Shown in pieces: positions 7,359-15,974 of a stretch of 16,082 nucleotides of DNA; within the stretch, counting starts at the first letter, position 1, and each line of letters begins with the position of its first letter. The stretch is from NCBI GenBank assembly GCA_030267965.1, contig BRYA01000150.1:4232-20313 (forward strand). Reading direction: 5' to 3'. Source of the DNA: Triparma columacea (lineage: Eukaryota; Sar; Bolidophyceae; Parmales; Triparmaceae). The position numbers and the translations under genes are program-made. A model generated the notes under the pieces. It was not told the origin of the DNA. It saw only the letters and a program-made list of their open reading frames with translations, and searched no databases.

Positions 7359-8857
7359 GATGCTCCCTCCCGAGACGATCTCAAGTTTCTCCGCTGGTGA
7401 CGCGTCCGTAAGGACGTAAGCCGAGCCCCCATGCTTGGAGATGTCAAGTCCAACCTCCTCCTCGTCACTGGTAACGCGGAACCACCCGACCTTGTTGAGG
7501 AGCATGAAGAAGGGGCCCATCAAACAGGTAACCCAACCGACGACGAAAAGTATCATGCAGCACTCCGCCCCAAGGAGCTTACCGTCGCCGTAGAAAAGGC
7601 CAGAAACACCTCCTCCGTAGGCAACCGCGTGGAGGGTGGGGTCGCAGAATAGGCCGGTCGCGATGCAGCCCCAGATACCGTTAGCCATGTGCACGGGTAC
7701 GGCGTCGACCGTGTCGTCGATGCAGAGGGAGAGCAGAAGGTTAGAGGCAGCCAGGTAGACTGCACCACCGACGGCACCGATGGGGACAGCAGCCCAGGGC
7801 TGGACGACGGAACAACCGGCGGTTATAGCGACGAGGCCAGCGAGGGCACCGTTCTGAGCTGCGGTGAGGTCGTAGGTTCTCTCGCCTACGGGGGCGGCAA
7901 AGTACCTGATTGCGAGTGCTGAGATGCAGCCGCTCGCGGCAGCAATGGTAGTTGTGACGGCAGCGAGGGCAGCGACCTCGGCGGCCCCGGCGTACGTGAT
8001 ACCGAGGGTGCTCCCGGGGTTGAAGCCGTACCAACCAACCCAGAGGATGAAGGTGCCTAGCATTTGAAGGGAAGCTGAGTGGCCAGGCATATCCTTAGGG
8101 ACCAACAACTTGTCACCCTTGTCGTCGTAGAAACGACCGATGCGGGGACCCAGGACGATGGCGGCGACGAGGGCGGAGCAACCTCCCGTCAAGTGAACGA
8201 CCCCGCTACCTGCAAAGTCGACGACACCGACGTCGAAGATCTTATCATCAGCAAAGGAGGAGAGGAAACCGCTGCTGGACCACACGGCGTGGGCGACGAC
8301 GGGGTAAATGAAGGCGGTCAGGAATGAAGAGTAACAGAGGTAGGCGATCATAGTGCAGCGCTCCGCAACAGTCCCGGCCACAATGGTTGCAGCTGTAGCA
8401 GCAAATGCAAACTGGAAGAACCAGGACTTGTGGTCGTTGATCCCCGAGCTCAGGAAGAAATCCTGGTCCCCGATGAAGGTAACCTTCGAGGAGTCCTGCC
8501 CGCCGTAAGCGAAACCCCAACCGAGGGCCCAGAAACCGAGGGCTGCACCGCAGGCGTCGAGGAGATTTTTAAGCATGATGTTCTTGGCGTTTTTCGCACG
8601 CACGCTACCGGCGCAAAGCATGGCGAATCCGGCCTGCATGAAGAATACCATGGCGGCGCAGAATATACTGAGGTTGGGGGGGTTAGGGGGGGGTTTACTA
8701 GACAGGCACGAAACCGCCTGGCGAGGGACACTTACAAATAAAAGGTATCAACGGAGTTTGTAGTCAATACTTGGACATCGAAAAGACAATCGGACCTCTG
8801 GGTATCTGTGATTGCTGCGCCGTAGCCGGCGGCGGGACAAGATGATGTGTAGGACAT
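7356..8857 (-). CDS. AMT1-type ammonium transporter
   Basis: Two exons, 8857-8736 and 8667-7356, with a 68-nt intron (GTAAGT donor, CCCTAACC branch-like site, CTCAG acceptor). The phase 2 junction rebuilds VDTFYFIFCAAMVFF, as in other AMT proteins; 477 residues. Family hallmarks seen: MQAGFAMLCAG, DFAGSGVVHLTGG with Asp191 and pore His199, the GWYGFNPGS segment, and the second pore His367 in VHMANGIWG. The tail motif EEVGLDISKHGGSAY matches the trans-activating C terminus of AMT1 transporters. The protein should be a trimeric plasma-membrane channel/transporter with 11 helices importing ammonium. The ATG at 8857 gives a short extracellular N terminus typical of the family. An in-frame Met at 9049 would add 64 residues without AMT resemblance. 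It is convergent with BT1 and divergent from the DUF1664 gene. Confidence 0.96.
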
Positions 8858-9253
8858 CTCAGATACTTTGTGACGTTTTTTTTCCCCAGTTGGTCGGGCT
8901 GGAAATTTGAGAGAACAGGTCAGTCCCCAGAAGAGACTATTTTGAGGGGAGCTTCGTTTCCATTTTAGCTTCGTTGACTTTGATCCATTGAGAGGTCTTC
9001 GTTGCCCGCACCAAACAAACCGTCCAGGCCTGATCGCGTCCCCAACCAATTATTCCAACAGCTCCTAGTCAGTTGAGAGGGCTCAACCGTCTTGATCGTG
9101 TCTTAGGATCCCGCATCCGGCCATACCATACCTTTTAGCGTACGCGCAGGAAAATCCGCTCGTCGTTAAAAGCTAACAAAAATCTATTCCCACACAAAGT
9201 TCATTGAGGAACGGCTCCTTCCAATAAATTTCTAAAGCAGCTTACGTTCCCTA
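8858..9253. promoter_or_regulatory. Divergent intergenic region between AMT and DUF1664 genes
   Basis: 396 bp without a supported gene, expected to hold both promoters. Two CCAAT-like elements are seen on the plus strand (in CCAACCAATTATT near 9045 and CTTCCAATAAAT near 9222). The AMT frame remains open upstream to 9049 but carries no recognisable sequence. No TATA box or nitrogen-responsive element could be identified with confidence. Confidence 0.45.
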
Positions 9254-10632
9254 ATGAGCGCCAACGCCGCGGCCGGTGGGTCCCGGCTTTTGGCCGGGCT
9301 CTTCGCAGGCGTCGCCGGCACCTCCGCTGTAATGGGATCAGCCGCAGGGCCTTGGCTGACAGGGCAGGCGTCAGGATCTGGACACGAGCTGCAGACTTTG
9401 ACTAGCAGACTGGAGGCTTTGGCGAAGTCTGTGAATGATATTAGCAAAAGTCGGGGAGGTAGTACGATCGTGGTAAATGGGAGCGGTCAGAACTCCTACA
9501 AGACAACAACCTTGGTTGCGATAGGTGAGGGCCGGTGGGTGAGGGTCTCGAAATGCACCCATTCTTACCCTCAGCGCAAACCCCTCCGACGAAACACTCC
9601 CTCGTCGTTCTCGTCGTAGTGCTCACTGCTTCCACGTACCTCTTCATGAGATTTAGGAAATGGACCGTTGCAGACTGCTTTGGGCTCGTTTCCAAGAGAG
9701 CTCTTCAAGACGGCCTTGACATTGTCGGTCACACCATGGAGAACTTCGGGCAGTCTCTGAAGACCCTGGTCGCCCAGGTGAAGAGAGTGAAGAACAAGCT
9801 GTCGGGGCAGATCGACGACGTTGACAAAAAACTCTCGTCAAAGATCGACAGGGTTGACGACAGGGTCAAGGAGAACTTGGAGTTGACTGAGTCCGTCAAG
9901 ACGGAGCTGGACATGGTGCAGGCCACCACAGAAGTGATCGAGGTGAGAGTGGGGGAAAAGGGAACGCGGAGAAAATCTCCGGATGTTGTTGTTGTCCACT
10001 TTCTAACGCACCCTCTCTTCTCTACGCTCCCCCGCTCACAGGTTAGACTCCTGGACGCAGATTCCCGGGTGACCTACGTGCAGCGCGGGGTCCAGCTCCT
10101 CTGCTCCGTCGTCGGTGAAACTCTTAGCGGTGGCAAGAACGGCGCGCTTGGCAACTCCCTGAAGGACTTTGCAAACAGGGAGCCCCCCAAGGTACCCTCT
10201 GCCCGAAAGGCCGTGAGGAAGGAGGGGGGGGATGTTGGGGACGCTGATGGAGGGGCGGGTGACCTGTCCATCGATCGCCACCATCTTTTCGGCGACGATG
10301 AGTTTGATGGGATTGATGACAGAAGTGAGGATAGAGATTCAGACTGCATGAGGGGGGTCGACGAGGACGATGATGATGATGATGATATTCGCTTTGCGGC
10401 GGGGGAGAGCGGCTACAACGTAGCAGGGGACACCGTCGAGGATAGGCTTAAGGCCATCCAGAGGTTGGCTGATGGGTTGAAGAGTTATTCAAGCCGAGGG
10501 AGCCCAGCGAGGGGGAGCCCAATGAGGAGTCGTGGGTCGCCCTCAAGTAAGTTGTCCACCCCCAGGTCGCGAAGGAGGTCTGCCGTAGAGAGGGCAGCGA
10601 GCTTCCCCGGAGATGGTATCGTTATGGAGTAA
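9254..10632 (+). CDS. DUF1664 family membrane/coiled-coil protein
   Basis: Three exons: 9254-9524, then 9620 (or 9575)-9942, then 10042-10632; 394 or 409 residues. Donors are GTGAGG and GTGAGA. Exon 1 has a hydrophobic N-terminal segment (LLAGLFAGVAGTSAVMG) and the strand STIVVNGSGQ. The second membrane segment (LVAI joined to VLTASTYLFMRF) is rebuilt across the first junction. Next comes WTVADCFGLVSKRALQDGLD and a long coiled coil, then RVTYVQRGVQLLC near residue 215, which matches the end of the plant DUF1664 domain (order: N-terminal helix, NG strand, membrane helix, coiled coil, conserved Leu-Cys). Function of the family is unknown. The tail is disordered, with an acidic Asp run (GAT repeat near 10363-10387) and a Ser/Arg/Pro-rich end with three RGSP repeats. 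Acceptor 9620 has the better pyrimidine tract and gives a compact membrane helix; 9575 adds 15 residues. Confidence 0.82.
9943..10041 (+). other. 99-nt intron of the DUF1664 gene that stays open in frame
   Basis: GTGAGA donor, TTTCTAACGC branch-like site, pyrimidine tract and CACAG acceptor. The length is 33 codons and contains no stop in the coding frame, so retention would add 33 residues rather than truncate. Splicing is preferred because it joins VIE directly to VRLLDADSRV as in the family. Confidence 0.75.
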
Positions 10633-10778
10633 GGGGAGGGTGGATAGGTTGGGAGGCTGTTGGGGATGGGCTGGGAGGGTTGTATAATCAACAAAATCGG
10701 CGACCTTTTCAACGAAATATCGCTCTCTGCTTTGCATTGTTAATAGTTCGCCCCAGCTACGCTACTCCAGCTACACAA

Positions 10779-13700
10779 CTAATCCCCTATACTCTCGAGC
10801 TCGGCCTTCTTCTTACCCACCTCCTCGTCAAGCTCCGCTGCCTTGTCGAAGTCGTCGTTTTCGACCGCCAAGGCGATTTCGTCTTCAAGCGCGGCAATGT
10901 CCTTCAGAAGCTCGTCCTTACGTTTGAGGAGTAGGCTATTGGAGGCTTCCTCGGTCGATTCTCCCGCCACCTCGGACTCTGATTCCGCGGGGTTGGCGCT
11001 GACGGCGTCTGTGTCCTCCGTGTCCTCAGTATCCTCAGAGGGCGAGGTTTTAACATCCACCTCTCGCTCCTGTTCTCCCTCCTCCACATATTGTTCCGAT
11101 GGGTGTTCTTCCTTCTCCTCCTTTTCCCCCTCATGCTCTTCATCCACATCCACCACAGCCTCCTCCACCCCAGCCTCCACTACCTCCTTCTCCTCCTCCT
11201 CCTCCCCCTCCCCCTCCTCCTCCTCTTCCTCCTCCTCCTCCTCCCCCCAGTCGATCTCCCACTCCTCGCAGAGCTTTCCTATGTTGTCTTTGTACATCTT
11301 CTCCTCGCTCTTGAGGATCATGAATCCGACTTCCGCTATGCCCGCCGACCTCTTCATGCCCTTCTTTTCCTTTTTCAGTCCCTTGATCCTCTCGTCCAGG
11401 ACCGCGACCTCCTTCTCGGCCCACTCTTTCCACGCGCCCTTGATCCGCTCCGTCACTTCCTCCATCTCTTTGACCCTCTCATCCCTCTCCCTCTCGACCT
11501 CCAGGAGCTCGTTCTCGAGGTTCCCCTTCTCCCCCTCTAGCCTCTCCCTTTCCTCTTCCGCGGCCTTGATGGCCTTGCTGGCCTCCCCAGCCTTCTTGAA
11601 GTCTCTCGCCGTCGCCGCCGCCTTCTTCGTGTTGTTGAGGATCGGGATCTTCAGCTCAACGTCCCCTATGGCAGCCACGACCTCAGCGATCCGGGTCCGG
11701 GCGGCTGAGGCCAAGCTCGAGGCGTCGTCTATCTTCCTCTTGGCCGAGCTCTCAGCCGAGCTCATTTCGCCCAAGGTGGCCTCCTTCTCCCTCATGAACT
11801 CGTCCACCTTATCCTTCCCTCTTATCTCCTCCTCAAGCACAACCTTAAGCTTCGCCACCATGGAAAGCTCGCCCTCGATCCTGACGGCCAGGCTGTTGTG
11901 CGACTCCATTTCATCCTCGTGCTTCTTGACCTCCTCCTCGATCTTCATCTTCTGCTCCGTGACCTTGGCCATCTCCGTATCCCACTCTTTCCTGCCCTCC
12001 ATGACGCTTTGGGACCTTTTCGCGAGTCGAGCCAGTTGGCGGTCGAACTTGCCCCTGATGTCGCTGATGGACTCGTTGTGCATTTTGAGGGTGGACTTGA
12101 TCGTGTCCCTCTCGTTCTTCTTCTCCCTCAGCCTCTCCTCCAGGTCCTTGATCTCCTCCTCAACAGACGTCAGCCTTTCCTCTGCCTTGCTCTTCAGCCC
12201 CTCAGCCTCAACAGTCTGCTCCCCTATCGTACTATCGAGCTCCTCCTTCTCCTCCTTCACATTTTCCTCGTCCCTGAGGATGTGCTTCTCGTCGAGGGCG
12301 AGCCTCTGAAGCTCCCCCTCGATCCTCTTCCTGCTCTCCTTAAACTTCTCCTCCAAATCCGTCTTGTCCCCCACCTCGAACTCTGTCATTTCGCCCCTGA
12401 CCTGTTCGAGTCTTTCAACCACCTCGTTGAGCTTCTCCAGGACGTCGCTCCTCCCCTCTAGCCTCTCTTTCTCCAGCCCTTTGATCCTCTCCTCCAGTGC
12501 ACCTCCCTGCAGTTCCCCTGCCTCGATGGCCTTCTTGATCCCTTCGATCTCGACACTGACTTCGTGGGCCCCCTCGTAGTCTTCCCTTTCCACTGCTTCC
12601 CTCTCTCTTCCCTCGGCCTCGCCCAGCTTGGCCCCCAATTCCTCGACCGACCTCCCGTTTTCCTTGACCAACTCGACCACGTTGGCCAGGGCGACCGCGA
12701 CGTCCTCGCCCTTGATCCTGCTCCCGTCCGCGTATTCCCTGAAGCCAGCAATCGTGGCGTCGAACCTCTGGCTCGGCGTGCCCCTCTTAGCCCGTTCTTC
12801 CTGCTGGGCTGCCTTGGCCTCAGCGGACTTCCGGGCGGCGGCAGCAGAGCGAGCCGCCTCCTCCAAGCGCGCAGCCTCGTCGGAGCGAGCGAGCGAGGCC
12901 AACCTCTCCTTCTCCCTGGACGCTGAGGCCATTGCCTCCTCGATGCTAGCGACGTTCGTGGTGGTAGTGGTGGTGGTGGTTGGGGGGGGGGAGGAGGAGC
13001 TGGTGTCGGGTGAGGGTGACGGTGCCGGTGACGGTGCGGGTGACGGTGCGGGTGACGGTGCGGGTGACGGTGCGGCTTCATTGGGTTCCTTCGTGGCTTC
13101 CGCCGCCGAGTCCTTCGTTTTGTGGATCCCCTCGGCCCCCGTGTCCGTGGTGTCGATCTTGTCCTTGCTCCCTCTCCTTCCCCCCCCGAACATTTTGCCT
13201 AGCCACCCGCCCCCGCCATCCTGAGAGGAGGAAGCGGCATCGGAGGTGCCAGATGAGGACGACATCATCGTCTGGGCGAGGCGGGCCTGCTCCTTGGCCT
13301 TTAAGATCATGAACTCCTCGGCCTTGGCTTGAGCCTCCATGGCCTGGTCCTTGGTGGGGGAAATCTCGGGAGTGGTCGCCGCGGGGACCTCGGGGGGGGT
13401 CGGAATTTCTGTCCTCTTCACTTCCTCGGGTTCGGGCATGGTCTTTGCTTGCGGGGGGGTTGGTGCTTCTGCGACCTGCGCAGTTTGAGCCTGGACTCCA
13501 ACCTTCTTTGAGCGCCTGACTTTCTTGATAATTTTCTTCTGCGAGGTTACCGTGCTGCCAAAAACTACGCCTGCACCTACTGGGGGGGCGTCGGATGAGG
13601 AGGTGAGGGTGGAGAGGAGGTCATCGGGTTGTTTAGGTGTAGGGGTAGGATTGGAGCTAGTGGTAGTTGTTGAGGGGGACATGAAGGAGAATGATGATGC

Positions 13701-14027
13701 TCCTCCTGGGGCTGGGGCTGGGGCCGTTGCTGGTGTAGAGGATAAGTCGGGTGAAGATGATGAGGGTGTTATGGTTGAAGGTGAATCATTGCTGCCACCT
13801 CCAGTTCCGACAGCTCCTCCTCCGAGAAATGAGAAGGCTGATGATGCACCTATTGATGAATCTACATCACCGTTCGTCTGTACATCATCAGTTACATTTG
13901 TTGTCGGTTCAGACATGAAAGAAAATGACGATGAAGGCCCAGCAGAGGGAACAGGAGAGCCAACACCGACGGAGCTCCCGGGATCTGAATCCTTTTTCAC
14001 TTCCTTTGTTGTCATTCCCGCAAACAT
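10779..14027 (-). CDS. Long coiled-coil protein with C-terminal UVR motif
   Basis: A single 1082-codon frame starting at ATG 14027 (a second Met is at residue 5). Residues 1-350 are disordered, with three FSF(M/L) motifs in Ser-rich context (about 35, 65, 113), a basic patch KKIIKKVRRSKKVG (~164-177), and a PSPA tandem repeat (~320-340). Residues ~360-900 are nearly continuous Glu/Lys coiled coil. An acidic Glu run follows (~929-950), then a disordered stretch. The last 50 residues form a UVR-like motif (AVENDDFDKAAELDEEVGK), the helical hairpin also found in UvrB/UvrC and Clp regulators, where it mediates protein contacts. Two diverged copies may sit inside the coiled coil (EREDYEGAHEVSVEIEG ~480; TARDFKKAGEASKAIKAAEE ~806). 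It is probably a scaffold. No catalytic domain is visible, and no orthologue can be named. Confidence 0.8.
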   Translation of the reverse strand: MFAGMTTKEVKKDSDPGSSVGVGSPVPSAGPSSSFSFMSEPTTNVTDDVQTNGDVDSSIGASSAFSFLGGGAVGTGGGSNDSPSTITPSSSSPDLSSTPATAPAPAPGGASSFSFMSPSTTTTSSNPTPTPKQPDDLLSTLTSSSDAPPVGAGVVFGSTVTSQKKIIKKVRRSKKVGVQAQTAQVAEAPTPPQAKTMPEPEEVKRTEIPTPPEVPAATTPEISPTKDQAMEAQAKAEEFMILKAKEQARLAQTMMSSSSGTSDAASSSQDGGGGWLGKMFGGGRRGSKDKIDTTDTGAEGIHKTKDSAAEATKEPNEAAPSPAPSPAPSPAPSPAPSPSPDTSSSSPPPTTTTTTTTNVASIEEAMASASREKERLASLARSDEAARLEEAARSAAAARKSAEAKAAQQEERAKRGTPSQRFDATIAGFREYADGSRIKGEDVAVALANVVELVKENGRSVEELGAKLGEAEGREREAVEREDYEGAHEVSVEIEGIKKAIEAGELQGGALEERIKGLEKERLEGRSDVLEKLNEVVERLEQVRGEMTEFEVGDKTDLEEKFKESRKRIEGELQRLALDEKHILRDEENVKEEKEELDSTIGEQTVEAEGLKSKAEERLTSVEEEIKDLEERLREKKNERDTIKSTLKMHNESISDIRGKFDRQLARLAKRSQSVMEGRKEWDTEMAKVTEQKMKIEEEVKKHEDEMESHNSLAVRIEGELSMVAKLKVVLEEEIRGKDKVDEFMREKEATLGEMSSAESSAKRKIDDASSLASAARTRIAEVVAAIGDVELKIPILNNTKKAAATARDFKKAGEASKAIKAAEEERERLEGEKGNLENELLEVERERDERVKEMEEVTERIKGAWKEWAEKEVAVLDERIKGLKKEKKGMKRSAGIAEVGFMILKSEEKMYKDNIGKLCEEWEIDWGEEEEEEEEEEGEGEEEEEKEVVEAGVEEAVVDVDEEHEGEKEEKEEHPSEQYVEEGEQEREVDVKTSPSEDTEDTEDTDAVSANPAESESEVAGESTEEASNSLLLKRKDELLKDIAALEDEIALAVENDDFDKAAELDEEVGKKKAELESIGD
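13014..13076 (-). repeat. 12-bp tandem repeat coding PSPA units
   Basis: GGTGACGGTGCG-type units (about five) in the disordered region of the coiled-coil gene encode alternating Pro-Ser-Pro-Ala on the minus strand. Confidence 0.85.
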
Positions 14028-14331
14028 TGTTAACGAGAGGGGGTTTCAGAGCCGAAGGGACGTCGGTATAGTGATGAGATTGCAAGAAATTGATCAAATG
14101 TGAGAGAGTTGAGCAATCCTTCTAGGAGCGAAGGCGAAGGCGGCCGAGTGGGCGAAGTGAAAGAGAGGCAGAAAGGGGGGGAAGAGAAAGTGGCTTTTGC
14201 AACAGCGAACGAGTGCAAACGTGAATTGCCTTTAACTCAAGGCTTGATAGTGTCCTTCGTCGCTTCAACGAAACGTTATTTATTGTTCTTCCGACCCAAA
14301 ATTTGACCTTCCCCTACACCCCGCTTTCCAA
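14028..14331. other. Spacer between two co-oriented minus-strand genes
   Basis: 304 bp holding the 3' end of the membrane protein gene and the promoter/leader of the coiled-coil gene. Short ORFs here overlap in other frames and show no domain. No clear promoter motif was recognised. Confidence 0.4.
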
Positions 14332-15974
14332 CTAAAGCATCGCCTCCCCGTTACGTCTAGCGAGTTCTCCCAATGCGATTCCCTCCGTCGCCTCCCCGCT
14401 ACGTCTAGCGAGTTCTCCCAATGCGATTCCCTCCTTCGTCGTTCCCCCCGTCCCCCCTGGTTGAGCTTGTTGAAACTCAGGCACCATCTGCTGATGGTGA
14501 GTCTTGTCGTAGTAGCACCGTTCCAAGCTCCAGCAGACAAACATTATCCCAGTCGCTGCGTATAAGATTATATCGAGGAAGCCCCCGATCTCGCCGATGA
14601 CACTGTAGATCACATCGTTATCGATGACAGTCCTTGTGATGTCAGTAGGCTTGTAGTATATCTCGGCCTTCCCAACGGTCGAGAACGCCTCCACCGCCGC
14701 GGGACAGTACTTACTCACGGGGTTGTCGTTGATGTGTGTTGAGAACTCGTTGATCCAGTGCACTGCCTTGGCCCCCGTGTTCTTGTCCTCACTTCTAAGC
14801 CTCAGCATGTAGTGAGCACCTTTGAACAGCTTGTTGATCTTGCCCGTTGCGCTTAAGTGGGCAGGTAAAGCAACACCTAGTTGGTCGACGTCAGTGTCCC
14901 AGTACGCGTGGACTCCCCCTGCTTTGGGATTCGTCATTACCGCAAAGTTGTCCATGACAAGTACCTCGTTTCGCATCAAGGACACGCACTTGGATTCGAA
15001 ACACGTGGGAGGTGGGGAGTTTGTTTCACCCTCACCGTTTGTGTCACCCTCTCCAACCCGTGTGCCGGTACCACCACCACCACCACCACCGGTACCACCA
15101 CCGCCTCCACCACCACCACCACCACCACCGGTACCACCACCACCACCGGTATCACCTTCCGTCTCGCAGCCGTCCGGGGGGGGTCCGATCCCTGGTCCCC
15201 AAGTCGTTCCCTCCCCCGTACAATCCTGAAGTTTCCTCGCCCTCCTCTCCTCTTGCTCAAATTGATACTCAATATACTCGTCATGTTCCATTTTTGTCCC
15301 AAAGCTCCCCGGGTCGATAGTCTCGCCCTCGGCAACAGTCCTCTTGTACCAGTTGGTGCTCCGCGTAGCCTGGGAGCAGGTGCCTGTCTCGGTGTCGTAG
15401 AATTCTGGGCCCCAAAGCACATAGAAGTAGCAGGTTTCTACCTCGCACTCAATCTCCATGGTGGCACGATCCTCGTAAGTTATTGCAACCTCAGTTTCTA
15501 TCACTGGAGAGAAATCTAGGGGGGGGGGGGCGGGGGGGCGAACGGTGAGTGGATTTTTAGTGGTTGATACCCGGTTGAGGCCAAACTGTCTCGTAGAAAG
15601 TGTTGACACAGGTTATACTGAGCCATGGAAGCGGCAGGATGACCGAAAGAGACGCTGACAGGCTGAAAGGAATTTGGCCCTGCGAGGAGAACCCACTGTT
15701 GCTCCTAGTTGGGGTTAGGGGGAGCGTAGACTTGACACTCACTCGTATTGTAGAAGGTCTGAGCCCCGAAGTATAGAAGTGTCAATACGCAAAAGATTGA
15801 GAGGATTCCCCCTAAGGGGCTCCTCCTCTTGCCTTGGACCTTCACATGATCGAGGATGGATCCATTTATCACATCCAGCCTTGCCAGGGTGCCCGAATCG
15901 TGTTTCACAAATTTGTGCGGGAGATGGGGAATATGGGGGAGCGAGTGCTTTTTGGTGGACTTGGGCGCAGCCAT
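14332..15974 (-). CDS. Two-pass membrane protein of unknown family
   Basis: Preferred model is two exons, 15974-15743 and 15515-14332, with a 227-nt intron (GTGAGT donor, long C-tract and CTAG acceptor). Phase 1 plus two bases makes Asn; 471 residues. The N-terminal 50 residues are His/Lys-rich, without a signal peptide. Membrane segment 1 is ~54-73 (LGGILSIFCVLTLLYFGAQT). A large loop (~78-380) has several Cys, a Gly/Thr linker (~201-229) and a second Cys pair. Membrane segment 2 is ~384-406 after YSVIGEIGGFLDI. The tail carries a 16-residue tandem duplication (EGIALGELARR). The layout (both termini on one side, Cys-bearing loop, GEIGG before helix 2) recalls trimeric channels such as DEG/ENaC/ASIC, whose helix 2 begins with a similar LGDIGG motif. 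Sequence similarity elsewhere is not evident, so the channel idea is speculative. An optional 84-nt exon at 15571-15654 also fits the frame. Confidence 0.68.
14341..14436 (-). repeat. 48-bp tandem duplication at the 3' end of the membrane protein gene
   Basis: The unit starting CGCCTCCCCGTTACGTCTAG at 14341 recurs at 14389 with very few changes. Being 48 bp it keeps the frame and doubles a 16-residue segment of the cytosolic-side tail. Confidence 0.9.
15066..15151 (-). repeat. CCACCGGTA-type minisatellite coding the Gly/Thr linker
   Basis: Runs of CCA/CCG triplets broken by GGTACC or GGTATC encode poly-Gly with Thr spacers within the loop of the membrane protein. The tract is in frame and likely length-variable. 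Confidence 0.85.
15571..15654 (-). other. Possible in-frame cassette exon in the membrane protein intron
   Basis: A GTCAG acceptor before 15654 and a GTATCA donor starting at 15570 flank 84 nt that fit phase 1 on both sides, with a CACTAAA branch-like site and C-tract following. Inclusion would add 28 residues, a hydrophobic segment (SLSVILPLPWLSITCV) then NTFYETVWPQP. That end resembles the end of exon 1 (QTFYNT...APPNP). Confidence 0.3.

Noticed and set aside
8858..9049. 64-residue N-terminal extension of the ammonium transporter
   Set aside because: The open frame has no AMT-like sequence and the family usually has a short N terminus. The start at 8857 is preferred.
11099..11433. Poly-Pro and poly-Gly ORFs
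   Set aside because: Shadow frames of the acidic GAG/GAA repeat of the coiled-coil gene.
10843..12309. 488-codon plus-strand Ser-rich ORF
   Set aside because: Exactly antisense to the coiled-coil gene. Its Ser/Leu/Phe-rich composition is the mirror of Glu/Lys codons, and it shows no domain.
14332..15609. Membrane protein gene starting at 15609
   Set aside because: The codon there is GTG inside the predicted intron, and the first ~31 residues of that frame are intron translation. The ATG at 15974 supplies the first membrane segment.
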